A stretch of 6,779 bases of DNA, from positions 1 to 6,779 of the forward strand of contig JAUWMS010000135.1 of assembly GCA_030613045.1 (NCBI GenBank). The letters are read 5' to 3'. The position numbers and the translations under genes were made by a program. This DNA is from Candidatus Latescibacterota bacterium. GTDB taxonomy: Bacteria > Latescibacterota > 4484-107. Positions 4,831 to 6,779 of this stretch are shown here, in pieces. The notes under the pieces were generated by a model that had not been told where the DNA came from, ran no database searches, and worked only from the letters and a program-made list of their open reading frames with translations. Numbering within the stretch: position 1 is the first letter of the stretch; each line of letters starts with the position of its first letter.

Positions 4831-5783
4831 CCCCAGGATCGAAATCTCCCCCCCACCATCCTGCTCACTCCGAGGCCCACCATCCCGGTCAACAGCCCTC
4901 CGAGAGCCGTCTTCAAATAGAGGGGACCCCGGAAAAAAGCAAATCGCATCTCAGTGGACTGAAGCACCATAATATAGAGCGAAGCACAGATCCCCACGAA
5001 AAAGCCGAACATGATAAAATAGAGAATATCGCCGGCCTGAAAACTGTAATTCAAAAGCGCTCTTGGTATCGTAAAAAGAATCCGCGTTCTGAAAATCCCC
5101 GTATAGGTCAGATAGGAAAACAAACTGGAGAACATACAAGTGATCAGCGGGCGATATTCCATATTCCTCAAATACAAAATCTCACACCCGAAGACCACTC
5201 CGGCCATCGGCGCCTTGAAGATGGATCCGAACGCCGCCGAAATCCCGCTGATCACCACGTACCGAAGGGGGATGGTCTTGAACTTAAACAGCCGTCCCAA
5301 ATTGCTCGCCAACGCCCCGGAGATTTGAATCGCCGGTCCCTCCCTTCCTGCCGATCCCCAGAACCCAATCGTGCACACCGAAGCCACCAACTTCACCGGG
5401 AACACCAAAAAATGCACGATCGCGTGCTCTTTATGGATAGACTCAATAATCGCATTCGTACTATCCCCAAATCGCCTCGGTAAAAAACCGATCACCAAAC
5501 CCGAAAGGAACAGCCCCAACCCAGGGATCAAAATCATCCCCAATGGATGTTCCAGATACGGCTTCCAGAACGCGAGTGTCCACAGAAGCGTCTGTTGAAA
5601 AACCACCATCGCCAGTCCGACCGAACACCCGACGGCAATCCCCATCGCAATCCACTCCAGCGCCTCGTACGACTCCCGCTTCAGATCCCGTGCCAGCACC
5701 TTCGGATGGTGCAGGTGTCTCAAGAAAGCTTGCGTGGCAGGATCTTGTAAGTCCCTCTTATCCACGTCGTTCTGGTCATCCAT
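4812..5783 (-). CDS. CLC chloride channel/transporter, N-terminal part, frameshifted at a G7 run
   Basis: The 323-residue reading holds the N-terminal two thirds of a CLC-family anion channel or H+/Cl- antiporter in the inner membrane, with multiple hydrophobic helices from about residue 43. The hallmark GSAGREGPAIQ (143-153) is intact, with Glu148 as the external gating glutamate. GSIFKAPMAGVVFGCEIL (186-203) is the expected following helix. In it the position matching the internal proton glutamate of E. coli ClcA appears to be Ile202. The first selectivity motif (GSGIP in ClcA) reads GDSTNA (106-111). After residue 312 the frame diverges (RFRSWGWGSTT) and stops. Reading one base back gives GEISILGMGIHD and leads into the C-terminal part. 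The ATG at 5781-5783 has GAGGGA (5792-5797) upstream. The frameshift may be real decay, phase variation, programmed slippage or a sequencing error. Confidence 0.88.
   Translation of the reverse strand: MDDQNDVDKRDLQDPATQAFLRHLHHPKVLARDLKRESYEALEWIAMGIAVGCSVGLAMVVFQQTLLWTLAFWKPYLEHPLGMILIPGLGLFLSGLVIGFLPRRFGDSTNAIIESIHKEHAIVHFLVFPVKLVASVCTIGFWGSAGREGPAIQISGALASNLGRLFKFKTIPLRYVVISGISAAFGSIFKAPMAGVVFGCEILYLRNMEYRPLITCMFSSLFSYLTYTGIFRTRILFTIPRALLNYSFQAGDILYFIMFGFFVGICASLYIMVLQSTEMRFAFFRGPLYLKTALGGLLTGMVGLGVSRMVGGRFRSWGWGSTT
4848..4854 (-). other. G7 homopolymer: frameshift point of the CLC gene
   Basis: The minus strand reads GTG GGG GGG AGA in the upstream frame. Eight G would give GTG GGG GGG GAG ATT and a continuous CLC protein. 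The seven G fit the X-XXY-YYZ slippery pattern in the zero frame, so a -1 ribosomal shift would also restore the protein. One-base loss in sequencing or a polymerase slip is equally possible. Confidence 0.8.
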
Positions 5784-5803
5784 GCGAATATTCCCTCAAA
5801 AAG

Positions 5804-5860
5804 GGTGAGTGGTGATTGGTGATTAGGGAACCACTCACTACTCACTACTCACTACTCACC
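5804..5860 (-). terminator. Opposed heptamer arrays forming a terminator-like hairpin after pyruvate kinase
   Basis: One array reads ggtgagt, ggtgatt, ggtgatt (5804-5824). The other reads actcact three times and actcacc once (5833-5860). Being roughly complementary they can pair. The best perfect stem is GTGAGTGGT/ACCACTCAC on the minus strand (5838-5830 with 5813-5805), with a 16-nt loop. It is followed by CC and TTTTT (5802-5798), as in an intrinsic terminator for pyruvate kinase, whose stop is 9 nt before the array. The CLC ribosome binding site lies directly after the T run. Confidence 0.5.
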
Positions 5861-5869
5861 AAGGGATTT

Positions 5870-6779
5870 TCACGGAATATCATACACCCTCAGCAAATTC
5901 GTCGTTCCCGTCCGCTCCAGCGGAATCCCGGCGGTGATGATCACCCGATCCCCCTTCCTGACCAATCCGGCCCGGAGTGCCGCCTCCACGGCCTGGGCGA
6001 CCATTTCATCCGTATCGCTCACCTGTTTTAGAGGCATCGGAACCACGCCCCACGACAGGCACAACCGGTTGCGCGTGGCTTGATTCGGACTGACCGCAAT
6101 AATCGGAGACCGGGGACGATAGCGCGCCACCATCCGGGCCGTGCTGCCCGACATCGTGCACGTAATGATCCCCGCCGCGTTCAGATCCGCCGCGGCCGCG
6201 CACGTGGCGTGACTAATCGCATCCGATACACTAACCGTCCGATCCGCGCGCCGTTGAAACGCCCCTCCATGCGTCAGGGCCGCCTCCGTCTTCTCTGCGA
6301 TCCGGCCCATCATCCGCACGCTCTCCGCGGGAAAATTTCCGATGGCCGTCTCCTGGCTCAGCATCACCGCATCCGTGCCGTCGAAGATCGCATTGGCCAC
6401 GTCGGACACCTCGGCCCGCGTGGGATAGGGATGTTCCCGCATGGATTCCAGCATCTGCGTGGCCGTGATCACCGGCTTTCCCATCCGGTTGCACCGCGCT
6501 ATGATCCGCTTCTGAGCCAACGGCACCTCCTCCAACGCGGCCTCTACGCCCAGATCTCCGCGGGCCACCATCGCCCCGTCCGCAATTTCCACGATCTCCT
6601 CCAGACATCCCAACGCCTCCTGCTTCTCGATTTTCGCGATCACCGACGTATCCGCGCCGTGTGCGCGTAGCAGGTCTATTACGCGCGATATATCCTCCGG
6701 ACAGCGCACGAACGACAGCGCCACCCAGTCCACGCCCTGCTCGATCCCAAACAACAGATCCTCCCGATCCTTGGGCGTC
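5870..6779 (-). CDS. pyk: Pyruvate kinase, C-terminal two thirds (5' end outside the window)
   Basis: The reading stays open to the right edge (first complete codon at 6776-6778, TPKDRED), so about 302 C-terminal residues are present and the N-terminus is missing. Pyruvate kinase converts phosphoenolpyruvate and ADP to pyruvate and ATP at the end of glycolysis, in the cytosol. Visible motifs, numbered from the first complete codon: DWVALSFVR (17-25), VIAKIEKQEAL (46-56) with the catalytic Lys49 and metal-binding Glu51, MVARGDLGVE (70-79) with metal-binding Asp75, then VITATQMLESM and a GTDAVMLSQETAIG block, which has Gln where Gly is most common. The C-terminal regulatory domain follows (CTMSGSTARMVARYRP to TNLLRVYDIP). 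There is no extra C-terminal phosphotransfer domain. The stop TGA at 5870-5872 is followed by heptamer repeats and a terminator-like hairpin. Confidence 0.97.
   Translation of the reverse strand, partial: TPKDREDLLFGIEQGVDWVALSFVRCPEDISRVIDLLRAHGADTSVIAKIEKQEALGCLEEIVEIADGAMVARGDLGVEAALEEVPLAQKRIIARCNRMGKPVITATQMLESMREHPYPTRAEVSDVANAIFDGTDAVMLSQETAIGNFPAESVRMMGRIAEKTEAALTHGGAFQRRADRTVSVSDAISHATCAAAADLNAAGIITCTMSGSTARMVARYRPRSPIIAVSPNQATRNRLCLSWGVVPMPLKQVSDTDEMVAQAVEAALRAGLVRKGDRVIITAGIPLERTGTTNLLRVYDIP

Noticed and set aside
1..5860. Heptamer arrays as a CRISPR array
   Set aside because: Units are 7 bp and directly adjacent without unique spacers, and no cas gene is present.

Overview
The window reads as ordinary chromosomal DNA of a GC-rich, Gram-negative-type (diderm) heterotrophic bacterium. 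The evidence is a late-acyltransferase (LpxL/HtrB-like) gene, which implies an outer membrane, canonical AAGGAGG-type ribosome binding sites, and a pyruvate kinase. I see no rRNA, tRNA, CRISPR array, transposase or phage gene. The phylum cannot be fixed from the sequence. DegT-type aminotransferases and cytosolic ceramidase-fold proteins are frequent in PVC-related and candidate phyla, and heptameric intergenic repeats are known from cyanobacteria and others, but this is only suggestive.

All six genes lie on the minus strand, so transcription runs right to left: pyruvate kinase (C-terminal two thirds, 5' end outside the window), a CLC-family chloride channel/transporter broken by a one-base frameshift in a run of seven G, a DegT/DnrJ/EryC1/StrS PLP aminotransferase, a neutral/alkaline-ceramidase-fold protein without the catalytic serine, a small lipoprotein with a PspC domain, and an LpxL-like lysophospholipid/lipid A acyltransferase. 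Gaps of 60 to 230 bp separate them. Several gaps hold hairpins, so this looks like a co-directional series of mostly separate transcription units rather than a tight operon. No shared pathway is evident.

The most distinctive structure is between the genes. Short tandem repeats with a 7-bp period sit directly 3' of, or across, the stop codons of four genes: acyltransferase 3 nt after the stop, PspC protein 1-2 nt, ceramidase-like with the stop inside the repeat, pyruvate kinase 9 nt. A 9-bp-period AT-rich repeat sits 6 nt after the aminotransferase stop. The unit sequence differs between places, so the position and the period are conserved rather than the sequence. After pyruvate kinase two opposed heptamer arrays fold into a terminator-like hairpin followed by TTTTT. 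The gap after the aminotransferase holds a 28-bp inverted repeat (27/28) around a REP-like palindrome, resembling a small non-autonomous element. A perfect 16-bp tandem duplication copies the ribosome binding site and start codon of the ceramidase-like gene. The gap before the aminotransferase has a perfect 14-bp hairpin and a small palindrome beside the ribosome binding site.

No obviously new enzymatic system is visible. The points most worth checking are the stop-codon-associated repeats, the G7 frameshift in the CLC gene, the duplicated start site, and the 192-bp inverted-repeat element.
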